A stretch of 24,132 nt of DNA from a virus, in IMG/VR virus record IMGVR_UViG_3300022934_000179, positions 1 to 24,132 of that record. One strand, 5' to 3'. The position numbers were made by a program, and so were the translations under genes. The notes beneath the pieces are model-generated. The model searched no databases. It was not told the origin of the DNA and worked only from the letters and a program-made list of their open reading frames with translations. Below are positions 10,035 to 18,081 of the stretch, piece by piece; position 1 is the stretch's first letter, and each line of letters opens with the position of its first letter.

Positions 10035-11954
10035 TTACCGCTTAACTTCAGAAAATTCACCCCAATTCGGTCCAATTTCTATATCGCATTTGCTTGGAAC
10101 CGCGAGCGGTAGGGCGTTCTCCATCATCTCCGCCAACTGCTTGGCCTGCTCGACAGACGCTACGCTGAAGGCCAGCTCGTCATGCACCTGTAGCAGGGGC
10201 GTGGTCCCTGACTCGTAGATGTCCACCATCGCTTTTTTCGTCATATCCGCGGCGGATGCCTGGATCAACCGGTTCACGGCCTTGTAGGTGTAGGCCCTCT
10301 TGAGCCGAGTCGTTGGGCCGTAGTGGTTGACTGCTTCTTCGTAGGGCATGGCCTTGCTCATCTCAAACGTATCGGGCTCCCACAGATCGAAGCGGCACTT
10401 GCGCCCCTTGAGGCTGCGTATGGTGCCACTAGACTTGGCGCTTTCGACGTGTTTCTGCACCCCTTGGGTCAGGCTCTTAACGAACGGAACTCTGGCGTGG
10501 TAGACCTTGGTGAGCGCCTTAGCCTCGTCCAGATCGATCCCCAGTTGATCGGCCAGTTTGCCTGCACCCATGCCGTACATCATGGCGAGGTTGATCACCT
10601 TTGCCTGTTTGCGTGGGATGTCAGCCATCTCTGCCACCATAGTGTGGAAGTCCATGTCTGGGTCTTCGGTGTAGCCTTTGACAAACTCCTCGACGCCTTC
10701 CATAGGCATCTTGCGGTAGTCCCCAAAGACCTTGGCGTAATGGGTTAGGATGCGTGGTTCCTGCTGCGAGAAGTCTATAGCCGCCCACTGCTCCCCTTCT
10801 TCAGGGAGAAACAACTGCCGGATCATCGGACCAAGCTCTGGGTCGCGGGCCGGGATTTGTTGCATGTTAGGGTTGTTCATTGAGATGCGGCCTGAGACGG
10901 TTCCCCCGTCGTCTGAGCGCACCTGATTGATGTGGCTGTGTACGCGCCCGTCCTTGTTGACGTGTTTCAGTAGCCCGTCGATAAAGCCGCCCTGGGTCTT
11001 GTTCAGGTTGCGGGCCTTGACGATGCTCTGCGCCAGTTCATGGTCGTGGTCGTTCAGGAATGCTTTGGTGAAGCTCGGAGAGCCCTTGTCCGTGCGCGGA
11101 TAGGAGAGCCCCACCTTATCGAATGCCTTGGCTATGGAGGCTGCGGCCCAGATTTCCACGTCGGTTCCGGCGAGTTCCTTGATGCGCTTACGCATGGCCT
11201 TCTCGCGCTTCATAAGCTCCTGCTTGGTCCGTTCAGCGCGGTCAACGTCAAACCGTATGCCCCGCATGGTCATGTCTACAAGGCACGGCAGCAGCGCGGT
11301 CTCAAGCTCCCAGATTTGCCATAACTCTTCTTTATTGAGCAGCGTCTTGAAGTGGTTCCACAGCTCCAGGGTGATCTCCGCATCGACCTCTGCGTATGGA
11401 CCCACGAACTGGCTGGGCAGCTTCCACATCTCGCCCTTAGGATCGAGCCCGAACTCCACGGCAGCCTGAGTCAGGACTTTCTCTGACTTGGTCTTGTTGA
11501 GGTAGTCGTAGCACAGCGCGTTGAGGCTGTAGCTGAATCGGTTCTCGTCCAGGAGGGAGGCGGTCAGCATGGTGTCGATGACGCGGCCTTTGATCTCAAA
11601 GCCCATAGACTTGATCCACCCCAGATCGTACTGGGCGTTGTGCATGATCTTGTCTGCGGGAGTGTTGAACACCTTCTGTAGGTATTTGTTGATCTGTCGC
11701 TGATCCATGTTGCCACCGCCGAGGTGACCCACAGGGAAGTAGCCTTTCCAGCCAGGGACCGCAATGGCGTATCCCACCACCTCACCGTTGCCGGTTGGCC
11801 AGCCAGGACCGTTGGACTTGATGTCTGGGTCGCGGGTTTCGACGTCTATGGCAATTTCTTTGGCGTCCAGTATGGCATCAGGGAACGGATGCTCTGGGGG
11901 AACCCAGTCGGACTTTGGCGGAAACATCGCCATTTGCAGTTTGTTATTCGCCAT
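10035..11954 (-). CDS. polA: Family A DNA polymerase, 639 aa
   Basis: This is the replicative polymerase of the phage. The 3'-5' exonuclease is intact: DVET (37-40), HNAQYDLGWI with N106 and D110, and YAEVD with D191. The polymerase domain has motif A AAIDFSQQEPR (D394), motif B RKQAKVINLAMMYG (K452, Y460) and motif C VHDE (590-593). The 5'-3' exonuclease of cellular Pol I is absent. The site equivalent to Phe762 of E. coli Pol I is Leu456, a substitution known in viral polymerases. GGAG stands 8 bases before the ATG. It is part of the operon begun at 16554 and overlaps the zinc-ribbon gene by 11 bases. Confidence 0.95.
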   Translation of the reverse strand: MANNKLQMAMFPPKSDWVPPEHPFPDAILDAKEIAIDVETRDPDIKSNGPGWPTGNGEVVGYAIAVPGWKGYFPVGHLGGGNMDQRQINKYLQKVFNTPADKIMHNAQYDLGWIKSMGFEIKGRVIDTMLTASLLDENRFSYSLNALCYDYLNKTKSEKVLTQAAVEFGLDPKGEMWKLPSQFVGPYAEVDAEITLELWNHFKTLLNKEELWQIWELETALLPCLVDMTMRGIRFDVDRAERTKQELMKREKAMRKRIKELAGTDVEIWAAASIAKAFDKVGLSYPRTDKGSPSFTKAFLNDHDHELAQSIVKARNLNKTQGGFIDGLLKHVNKDGRVHSHINQVRSDDGGTVSGRISMNNPNMQQIPARDPELGPMIRQLFLPEEGEQWAAIDFSQQEPRILTHYAKVFGDYRKMPMEGVEEFVKGYTEDPDMDFHTMVAEMADIPRKQAKVINLAMMYGMGAGKLADQLGIDLDEAKALTKVYHARVPFVKSLTQGVQKHVESAKSSGTIRSLKGRKCRFDLWEPDTFEMSKAMPYEEAVNHYGPTTRLKRAYTYKAVNRLIQASAADMTKKAMVDIYESGTTPLLQVHDELAFSVASVEQAKQLAEMMENALPLAVPSKCDIEIGPNWGEFSEVKR

Positions 11955-12123
11955 TGGTGTTTCTCCAAATGGTTTCTCTGCCTATGGCCGGATTGAAATG
12001 TGTGCAGTGTTCGCAGTACCAACCCTTACGGACGTTGGCTTCAGTGTCAGTAACCGAGGTGGCTGTAAGCCCACACTTAGGGCAGACATTGTAGTAAAGC
12101 GGGTCAAATTCATCCTTTTTCAT
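11944..12123 (-). CDS. Zinc-ribbon protein, 59 aa, between helicase and polymerase
   Basis: The ATG at 12123 overlaps the helicase stop as ATGA, and the stop overlaps polA by 11 bases. The product carries VCPKCGLTA (C14, C17) and WYCEHCTHF (C37, C40), the two knuckles of a zinc ribbon of the CPxCG ... CxxC type. It has no extra domain. Placement between helicase and polymerase suggests a replisome accessory or a clamp between subunits, but this is only context. It is one residue below common gene-calling cut-offs. Confidence 0.8.
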   Translation of the reverse strand: MKKDEFDPLYYNVCPKCGLTATSVTDTEANVRKGWYCEHCTHFNPAIGRETIWRNTNGE

Positions 12124-13622
12124 ATGGAATAGGCCCTTTGGTAATCTTCTGGTTCGACAATAAAGAGGTTAGACATTGCTCGTGTAACCCCCACGTAGAA
12201 CACCCTGTGCAAATCATCGCCTGCGGTGTCCAGGGCTGCCTGCGTAAGGTCGGTGAATAACACCACGTTCTCTGCTTCTCCGCCTTTTGTCCCGTGGATC
12301 GTGGACAATCGGATGCGAGGTATGGCGTTAAACTTTTCGCCGCGCCGCAGTAGAGCCGTGATGTATATTCGTTCCGTTGGTGGGATTTTGTTCAGAGCTT
12401 CAAACCAAGGTTCATCCTTGGACGCAAGCAGCCCGTGGTCTTCCACCAGTTTGTCGTATGTCAGGAGGTCTCCAGAATCACCAGTGATGGTCTTCTTGCC
12501 TCGCGCAATCTTTTCTCCATTGCCTGCCATGTAGCTGTATACGGCCTTGGCAGACGAGCGGTAGATTGCGGCACCTTTACGCAGCCGTTCCCATGAGTTG
12601 ACGGCTGTGGATAACTTTTCGGATATGGATCGAGCGCCGTTGCGCTCAAACAAGTAGCCCCCGGACTTGAGCAATTCAGCCACGGGGCCCAGCATATAGT
12701 TGGCCTGAGCCATAATGAGCCAGGACCCCTCAGACAGGTCTAACGTGCGTATGTCCGATATGATCAGGACTTCGCCAATGTCACGCTTAGGCTTGTACGC
12801 CTTGGGGAAACGGTGAACGATTCGCTTGGCGATGCCTTCTGCGACGTTGTGTACTTTCCGCGGGATTCTGTAGGACTGTTCGAGAACTTCACTTCCGCCT
12901 GGAAGGTTGATGAAGTGATCAACGTCTGCACCTGCCCATCGATAGATAGCCTGATCGTCGTCTCCGGCGCAGTACATTTTCTCTGATTTTTCGTCGAGCG
13001 CATGAGCTATGTCCCATTGCAGTGGTGACAGGTCCTGAGCCTCATCCAGAAAGCACAGCTTGAACGAAGGGCAGATAGCCTGATAATTCTCTACGAACAG
13101 CGCGAGCATGTCCGTGTAGTCCACCAGATGGTTGGTTTCCTTGTAGTCATCGTAGGCCGTGGCCACGTACTCGACTTCATGCCAAGTGCTTCGGATGTTG
13201 GACTTATTGTATTGCTCTTTGAGCGATATCTTCTTGAGCCGCGACAGGTTGATGATGGACAGTATCGGGTGTTCGCTGATGCCTGACTTGCCGTCCTCGA
13301 TGTCCGCGGTCTTCACCTGATTAAGCTGGAAGCCAATCATTGCGCCCAGCTCCTTGTAATGCTTTGCCTGCATCAGGTCCTTCTCTTTGATGTTCAGCAG
13401 GCGGTAGGCAAGACTGTGCAGCGTCCTGAAGTAGTACAGGTCGGTCTCGGCATTAAGCTGAAACCGCTCTGCTGCACGTTCCTTGGCCTCGTTAGCGGCC
13501 TTACGGGTAAACGCAAGGAAGGCTATCTGGCTTGGGTGTATGCCACTCTCCAACGCCTGATCCACCATATTCAGTAGCTTGGTGGTCTTCCCTGTGCCCG
13601 GAGGTCCAAAGATGCGAAACAT
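12120..13622 (-). CDS. UvrD/Rep-like SF1 helicase, 500 aa
   Basis: An ATP-driven DNA helicase. Walker A is GPPGTGKT (6-13); motif Ia is FLAFTRKAANEAKERA; Walker B is LDEAQDLS (D193, E194); motif III is AGDDDQAIYRWAGA (219-232); motif IV is EQSYRIPRKVHNVA; motif V is LSTIHGTKGGEAENVVL; motif VI is VFYVGVTRAMSNLF. At 500 aa it is shorter than cellular UvrD (about 720 aa) and compares with phage Dda-like or UvrD-like enzymes. The start overlaps the primase stop as TAATG, so translation is coupled. It probably unwinds DNA for the adjacent primase and polymerase, since I see no DnaB-type helicase. Confidence 0.9.
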   Translation of the reverse strand: MFRIFGPPGTGKTTKLLNMVDQALESGIHPSQIAFLAFTRKAANEAKERAAERFQLNAETDLYYFRTLHSLAYRLLNIKEKDLMQAKHYKELGAMIGFQLNQVKTADIEDGKSGISEHPILSIINLSRLKKISLKEQYNKSNIRSTWHEVEYVATAYDDYKETNHLVDYTDMLALFVENYQAICPSFKLCFLDEAQDLSPLQWDIAHALDEKSEKMYCAGDDDQAIYRWAGADVDHFINLPGGSEVLEQSYRIPRKVHNVAEGIAKRIVHRFPKAYKPKRDIGEVLIISDIRTLDLSEGSWLIMAQANYMLGPVAELLKSGGYLFERNGARSISEKLSTAVNSWERLRKGAAIYRSSAKAVYSYMAGNGEKIARGKKTITGDSGDLLTYDKLVEDHGLLASKDEPWFEALNKIPPTERIYITALLRRGEKFNAIPRIRLSTIHGTKGGEAENVVLFTDLTQAALDTAGDDLHRVFYVGVTRAMSNLFIVEPEDYQRAYSI

Positions 13623-15163
13623 TAGAACGGTGAGTCCATTTCTTTCGACACCAGGTCAGGTGTCTTAGCACCGGACGTGTAAGTCTGAAACATAGGTATA
13701 CTCCATACGCGCACAGCTTTGCCGTTTATCTTTATGACAAGCGAATTGCCATCTATATCCCGAAGGCGTTGCGCTACCTTATGTGACTTGAAGTCAAAGA
13801 ACTTATTCTTTGTCAGGTAGGCCATGAAGTCTTTCAGTCGAAAGAACGTGCGGCCTTCTTCCTCGTCTGTATATGGGCGGCGCAGCAGGATTTCATCCCT
13901 GTTCTCCGCGTTCTGCATAGCAGTACAGAACTCTTCCAGTAAATCGTAGAACTGGCCCGTGATACTGGCGTCCTGTGACACCTCGACAATAGCCCCGTCA
14001 GTCTCGGACATTTCAGAGAGCAGCCCGTTGATGCGACCCTCCCACATGTCTTTCTTTACCGAGTGCGGCATAAAGTTTAGCTGCTCCACGCAGGCACGTT
14101 GGAATGCGCCCTGATTCATCAGAGCTTCAGTGTCTAGTTCAAGTGGGTGACCGTTCACATCCATGAACCATACCGGAGGCGTTGAGTTGTACTTACGCAG
14201 GTTGGCTATGGTCGCACCCGATACTGCGCTATCAATACCGTACTTCCTGGTCTTGCAAACCTCGGCATTACAATAGTCGCAGATCGGGGCGTCTTTACAC
14301 TTATAGGCGTAGTCTTTCTTTTGTAGCTGTTTTGCTACAAGAGTGACTTCCGGTAGGGGGAGGGGTGGATCGAAGTAACGTGCATTATACACCATGATCT
14401 CCGATTCCCAACTATCCGGGTATGCCTTGCGTAAGTAAACGCCCACATTGAATAGACCATTGTTTCTACCGCCCTCTGATATCTTTTGCTGACACAGAGT
14501 TTGCAAACACGGCGGACCGTCTTTGACAATGATGTTCTGCTCTTCAACGATAGTAAGTGCTAACAACTGCTCTTTGGTCTGAGCATATGTTCCGTGAAGC
14601 GTGAAGAACTCTTCGAGTGTCCCGGACTGCCCATCGTCTTTGATGACATACCGTAGGCCATCCTCGGCATCGTAGTAGGGCATGTTCAAGAAGTTACCCA
14701 CGTCACCTCTGTCGAGGTTCAGGCTCTTCTGCTTGGGGAATATCTCGCTCGTACCGTAGCCGAGTCCTGCCGCCACGGTCTGCAAGGTTTCTTGCATGTC
14801 CTTAGCGGGCACCCAGTCGGTAGTAAATAGGAAGCAGTGAGCCCCTCCTGATTTGGAGCGACACACCACTAACGGCAGCTTCATCCGCCGTATCTTTTGA
14901 ATCAGTTCCGTCAGATCAAGCGGGTATGTATCAATGTCGATACAACCCCACTTGCAGTTGTTATCTTCATTAATAGGTATGATGCCTATCGCATCGCCCT
15001 GGCCACTAAGGTGGCCTTCCCACAAATCATCTGTGCGCGGAGATTTGATTACCTGCGCTTTGCCAGTGTTCTTCCCGTTTTGATTTTTTCTATCAATCCG
15101 ATAAGTGCCGTAGGCACACTGCAATCCGTCAAAAATCCCCGCGAATTTCTTCGCGTTGTCCAT
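13622..15163 (-). CDS. Archaeo-eukaryotic-type primase (TOTE-like), 513 aa
   Basis: It primes phage DNA synthesis. The catalytic core of AEP-type primases is visible: CIDIDTY with D76 and D78, then CRSKSGGAHCFLF with S105 and H109, and EIFPKQKSLNLDRGDVGNFLNMPYY, the glycine-rich GN-x-(L/I) signature I link to TOTE-type primases. Around residues 230-305 comes EGGRNNGLFNVGVYLRKAYP and a four-cysteine zinc site (C289, C295, C298, C303) in CKDAPICDYCNAEVC. The C-terminal 200 residues are a further domain of unknown role. It stands in the operon between the SSB-like protein and the helicase; a hairpin lies in the 39-base gap upstream. Confidence 0.85.
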   Translation of the reverse strand: MDNAKKFAGIFDGLQCAYGTYRIDRKNQNGKNTGKAQVIKSPRTDDLWEGHLSGQGDAIGIIPINEDNNCKWGCIDIDTYPLDLTELIQKIRRMKLPLVVCRSKSGGAHCFLFTTDWVPAKDMQETLQTVAAGLGYGTSEIFPKQKSLNLDRGDVGNFLNMPYYDAEDGLRYVIKDDGQSGTLEEFFTLHGTYAQTKEQLLALTIVEEQNIIVKDGPPCLQTLCQQKISEGGRNNGLFNVGVYLRKAYPDSWESEIMVYNARYFDPPLPLPEVTLVAKQLQKKDYAYKCKDAPICDYCNAEVCKTRKYGIDSAVSGATIANLRKYNSTPPVWFMDVNGHPLELDTEALMNQGAFQRACVEQLNFMPHSVKKDMWEGRINGLLSEMSETDGAIVEVSQDASITGQFYDLLEEFCTAMQNAENRDEILLRRPYTDEEEGRTFFRLKDFMAYLTKNKFFDFKSHKVAQRLRDIDGNSLVIKINGKAVRVWSIPMFQTYTSGAKTPDLVSKEMDSPF

Positions 15164-15179
15164 ATTGTTGTCCGGGGAA

Positions 15180-15200
15180 AAGGGGGCACGAGGCCCCCTT
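15180..15200 (-). other. Hairpin between SSB-like and primase genes
   Basis: Leftward, AAGGGGGC pairs with GCCCCCTT (8 bp, loop CTCGT) and is followed by TTCCCC, so the T-run is short. It lies in the only real gap in the replication operon and may act as an attenuator or RNA-stability element reducing primase relative to SSB. A partial terminator is possible. Confidence 0.5.
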
Positions 15201-15202
15201 GA

Positions 15203-15979
15203 TTAGAACGGAATGTCATCAGTGTTGACGTCTGCCGACTCATCCTGATGCTTGACGTTGACCTCACCAGCCAGGATAGACGTGGCGAACGCCTTGGCTG
15301 ACTGGTAGATGTTAGCGTCCTCTACAGGACCGTTGAGGCTGATTTCCCAGCCGTGCCATGATCCTTTAGAGTTTTCCTCAGACACTGTCTTGAGGCTGTA
15401 CACGTGCGAGAAACGCGGTGGTGTGAACATACCGTTCTTGCCCTGCATGGTGCGGGACTGAACCATAGAGTTCCACTTGCGTGACTTCTTGAGCTGCGTT
15501 GACTTCATTGCAAGCAGCGCAGTCTCCATCGAACCGTCGTCTCCAACTATGACGACAAAGTGCTGATGGGTTTCTTCAAGGTACGAGCCCTGCCCGTCAA
15601 CCACGTATTCGCGGTTATCCTCTGAGCTGCGCTCAGTCTTGGGCCGTTGGTCGTCAGGCGTGAAGATGTTGATTGGTGCGCCAGTGCCAGTGCCACGTGG
15701 AGCCCATTCAATGTAACGTCGCTGGTAGACACAGGGCACAACGTTGATGCCTTCTTTGCCTTTCCAGACCTGACCGGTCACAGTGTTGTAGATGTCGCCA
15801 GCTTTGGCATCGTCCAGGTCGTCAAGGATTGGGTCCTGACGGGACAGCACCTTGAGGAACGGCAGTGCCACATCTTCTTGACCCAGTTGGCCAAGGCCGA
15901 CACCGGCATCTTCTTCAAACACAGACGCATCAAACGCCACGACATTAGTTTCTTTCTTTTCTGCTACTGACTTACTCAT
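15203..15979 (-). CDS. Single-stranded DNA-binding-like protein, 258 aa
   Basis: The C-terminus ends in NTDDIPF, matching the DDDIPF tip of bacterial SSB that recruits partner proteins. The N-terminal half has LPFLKVLSRQDPIL and GDIYNTVTGQVWKG, the centre has RRYIEWAPRGTG and ALLAMKSTQLKKSRKWNSM, and PPRFSHVYSLKTV follows. I recall this set in marine phage proteins annotated as SSB, but without the classic OB-fold motif being readable. It starts with ATG overlapping the upstream stop (TAATG) and precedes the primase. Binding to single-stranded DNA is inferred from the tail and context. Confidence 0.65.
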   Translation of the reverse strand: MSKSVAEKKETNVVAFDASVFEEDAGVGLGQLGQEDVALPFLKVLSRQDPILDDLDDAKAGDIYNTVTGQVWKGKEGINVVPCVYQRRYIEWAPRGTGTGAPINIFTPDDQRPKTERSSEDNREYVVDGQGSYLEETHQHFVVIVGDDGSMETALLAMKSTQLKKSRKWNSMVQSRTMQGKNGMFTPPRFSHVYSLKTVSEENSKGSWHGWEISLNGPVEDANIYQSAKAFATSILAGEVNVKHQDESADVNTDDIPF

Positions 15980-16554
15980 TATTTTGCACCTTTCTTAATC
16001 GTTGCACGTTGGCCCACATAAGCGCCAAACAAATCCATTGGAAATTCTTCACCGTTCTCAACACGCTCTTTGACAAAAGCCTTGAGTGTGCTTGGGTGAA
16101 CTTCTTCTTTTTGTGTCGCCGGGACGCCAGCGTCATGCGCGACCTTTATAAAGGTCTCAGCCTTCTTGTCTTCACCGCGTCCGAATACACAAGCGACAGT
16201 GTTCTTGATGATGTCATCAAACCCATTGTCTCGAAGCCAGCCGAAAGCTGCATCTCGGTTGTCTACCTTGATGTGAGCCCCGTAGGTTGGCTTTAATTCG
16301 ATCTTGCTGCCGTCATCTAATTCGAACTTGGCGAGCCCGATCTCATGAAGTAGTGCCGGTAGGTCCTCGTCCGTCAGCTTGAGGAGCTTCTGCTTCTCCT
16401 CTTTGATGCGGTCTTCGAGACTGGCAACTAATGTGGATTGCGCTTCGACGGCACGTGCCATCTCTGCTACGGTCTTCAAGCCGTCTGTGTTGATGCTGTG
16501 TAGCTCGGAGGTCTCGGCTTGATCGGCCTCCATCTCAGCAAATAGATCATTCAT
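15979..16554 (-). CDS. First gene of the replication operon, unknown, 191 aa
   Basis: The start is the ATG at 16554, with GAGGA 7 bases upstream; a longer frame extends through the promoter and is unlikely. The N-terminal third contains a coiled coil (LVASLEDRIKEEKQKLLKL). The rest has LPALLHEIGLAKFELDDGS, then NRDAAFGWLRDNGFDDIIKN and a C-terminal PSTLKAFVKERVENGEEFP. I recall similar proteins beside SSB and primase genes in marine phages, with no proven function. A loading or structural role in the replisome is inference. It leads the operon at the promoter at 16602-16630. Confidence 0.75.
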   Translation of the reverse strand: MNDLFAEMEADQAETSELHSINTDGLKTVAEMARAVEAQSTLVASLEDRIKEEKQKLLKLTDEDLPALLHEIGLAKFELDDGSKIELKPTYGAHIKVDNRDAAFGWLRDNGFDDIIKNTVACVFGRGEDKKAETFIKVAHDAGVPATQKEEVHPSTLKAFVKERVENGEEFPMDLFGAYVGQRATIKKGAK

Positions 16555-16573
16555 ATAGTCATCCTCGTGGTTA

Positions 16574-16592
16574 AAGTGTCGTTTGGACACTT
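16574..16592. promoter_or_regulatory. Operator-like inverted repeat AAGTGTC-N5-GACACTT
   Basis: The 7-bp arms at 16574-16580 and 16586-16592 are exact reverse complements. The site lies just downstream of the leftward -10 and overlaps the rightward -35 region, so a bound protein could affect both promoters. Confidence 0.6.
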
Positions 16593-16619
16593 GAGGGACA
16601 CATGATAATGCTATAAACT
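16591..16619 (+). promoter_or_regulatory. Sigma70-like promoter P12 for the SNF2 helicase
   Basis: TTGAGG (16591-16596), 17-base spacer starting GACACATGA, then TAAACT (16614-16619). TATAAA (16612-16617) at 15 bases is an alternative -10. The RNA would start only about 7 to 10 bases before the ATG at 16633. Confidence 0.55.
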
Positions 16620-16630
16620 TGCATATGCAA
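16602..16630 (-). promoter_or_regulatory. Sigma70-like promoter P11 for the replication operon
   Basis: TTGCAT (16625-16630), 17-base spacer, TATCAT (16602-16607). It overlaps P12 face to back, so the two compete. The -35 lies inside the 12-bp palindrome TTGCATATGCAA (16619-16630). Confidence 0.6.
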
Positions 16631-16632
16631 CT

Positions 16633-18081
16633 ATGAGTTACACATTTAAAACAGAGCCGTACCAGCACCAGTACGAGATTTGGGATAAATCTTGGAGGGC
16701 CGAATATTATGCCCTCTTTCTTGAGATGGGTACAGGGAAATCAAAGATCGCCATTGATACGATGGGGGCCCTGTACCAGGCCGGTGAAATAGACACCGCG
16801 CTTTTGATTGCCCCTAAAGGTGTATTTGACAACTGGGTCCGCAAAGAAGTTCCCACGCATTTGCCTGATGACATTGAATACCGCATTGTCCGCTGGCAGC
16901 CCAACTGGACGCAGAAATTTACTAACGAAATCAAAGACGTAGCGATACGCGGCGACTCCAAGGCGCTGCACATCCTGGTCATGAACGTTGAAGCGTTGTC
17001 CACGAAGAAGGGAGCGCAGAGCGCGTACCGGTTTCTACAACGCAATCCCAACAACTTTTGCCTGATTGATGAGTCCACGACTATCAAGAATCGTCAGGCC
17101 AGCCGGACCAAAAACGTCGTAGCTTTGGCGACTGTGTCAAAATACCGTCGCATACTGACAGGCAGTCCGATCACGAAAAGTCCTATGGATTTGTACAGCC
17201 AGTGCGATTTTCTGCACAGCGACGCTCTGGGATTCAAGAGTTTCTACAGTTTTCAGGGCCGTTACGCCGTCATACAGCGCCGTTCTATGGGCCATCGCAG
17301 CTTTCAGCATATTGTTGGATACCGGAAACTGGACGAATTGACCAAGAAACTGGACGGGTTCTCCACACGTGTCCTGAAGAGCGAATGCCTCGACCTGCCT
17401 GACAAGGTGTACACACAGCGCGAGGTGCCGCTGACCACAGAGCAAAAGAAAGTCTACAACCAGATGAAGGAAATGGCCCTGGCTCAGGTAGAGTCCGGGG
17501 AGTTGGCCACCACACAAAGCGTCCTGACCCAGCTAATGCGCTTGCAGCAGATAGCCTGTGGCTCGTTACGCACTGACGACGGTGAGATACAGGACATCAA
17601 GAACAACAGAATGACTGAGCTGTTGGCCGTGGTCGAAGAAGTGCGCGAAAAGGCCATAATCTGGGCCACATTTACACAGGACATTCTGAACATACAGGAG
17701 GCTCTGACCAAGGTGTATGGCGAGGATTCTGTGGCGATTTACTACGGTGAAACGCCCCAGGACGAGCGTCAGGCCATTGTCGAGCGGTTCCAGGACCCTG
17801 ATTCGCCGTTGCGTTTCTTTGTCGGGCAGCCCAGAACTGGGGGCTACGGCATCACTTTGACCGCTGCCAACACGATGGTTTACTACTCAAACAGCTATGA
17901 TCTGGAGATACGGCTACAGTCTGAGGACCGGGCTCACCGCATTGGCCAGGAGAAGTCTGTGACTTATGTGGACCTGGTGTCGCCTGACACTATAGATGAA
18001 GTGATCCTCCGAGCCCTGCGTAACAAGATAAATCTTGCCAGCACGGTACTCGGAGAAGACCCCAAGGAATGGTTGCGTTAA
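16633..18081 (+). CDS. SNF2-type DNA helicase (DEST box), 482 aa
   Basis: A superfamily 2 DNA translocase or helicase. Walker A EMGTGKSK (31-38), Walker B LIDESTTIKN (D146, E147, with DEST instead of the usual DEAH), motif III ILTGSPITKSPMDLY, and the late motifs GYGITLTAAN and RLQSEDRAHRIGQ are in order. The last one is a signature of SNF2 enzymes. No accessory domain is seen. It is divergent from the replication operon and convergent with the 1275-aa gene: the two stops share TTAA at 18078-18081. There is no Shine-Dalgarno sequence, and the leader is very short. A role in recombination or replication restart is likely; phage SNF2 proteins may also displace host factors. Confidence 0.92.
   Translation: MSYTFKTEPYQHQYEIWDKSWRAEYYALFLEMGTGKSKIAIDTMGALYQAGEIDTALLIAPKGVFDNWVRKEVPTHLPDDIEYRIVRWQPNWTQKFTNEIKDVAIRGDSKALHILVMNVEALSTKKGAQSAYRFLQRNPNNFCLIDESTTIKNRQASRTKNVVALATVSKYRRILTGSPITKSPMDLYSQCDFLHSDALGFKSFYSFQGRYAVIQRRSMGHRSFQHIVGYRKLDELTKKLDGFSTRVLKSECLDLPDKVYTQREVPLTTEQKKVYNQMKEMALAQVESGELATTQSVLTQLMRLQQIACGSLRTDDGEIQDIKNNRMTELLAVVEEVREKAIIWATFTQDILNIQEALTKVYGEDSVAIYYGETPQDERQAIVERFQDPDSPLRFFVGQPRTGGYGITLTAANTMVYYSNSYDLEIRLQSEDRAHRIGQEKSVTYVDLVSPDTIDEVILRALRNKINLASTVLGEDPKEWLR

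Noticed and set aside
10323-10748. Rightward 141-codon open frame opposite polA
   Set aside because: It is antisense to conserved polymerase motifs, has no ribosome binding site and its sequence resembles nothing; it is a shadow of a GC-rich gene.
16555-16668. N-terminal extension of the 191-aa gene upstream of its ATG at 16554
   Set aside because: It would run through the promoter and operator region; the ATG at 16554 has a good ribosome binding site.
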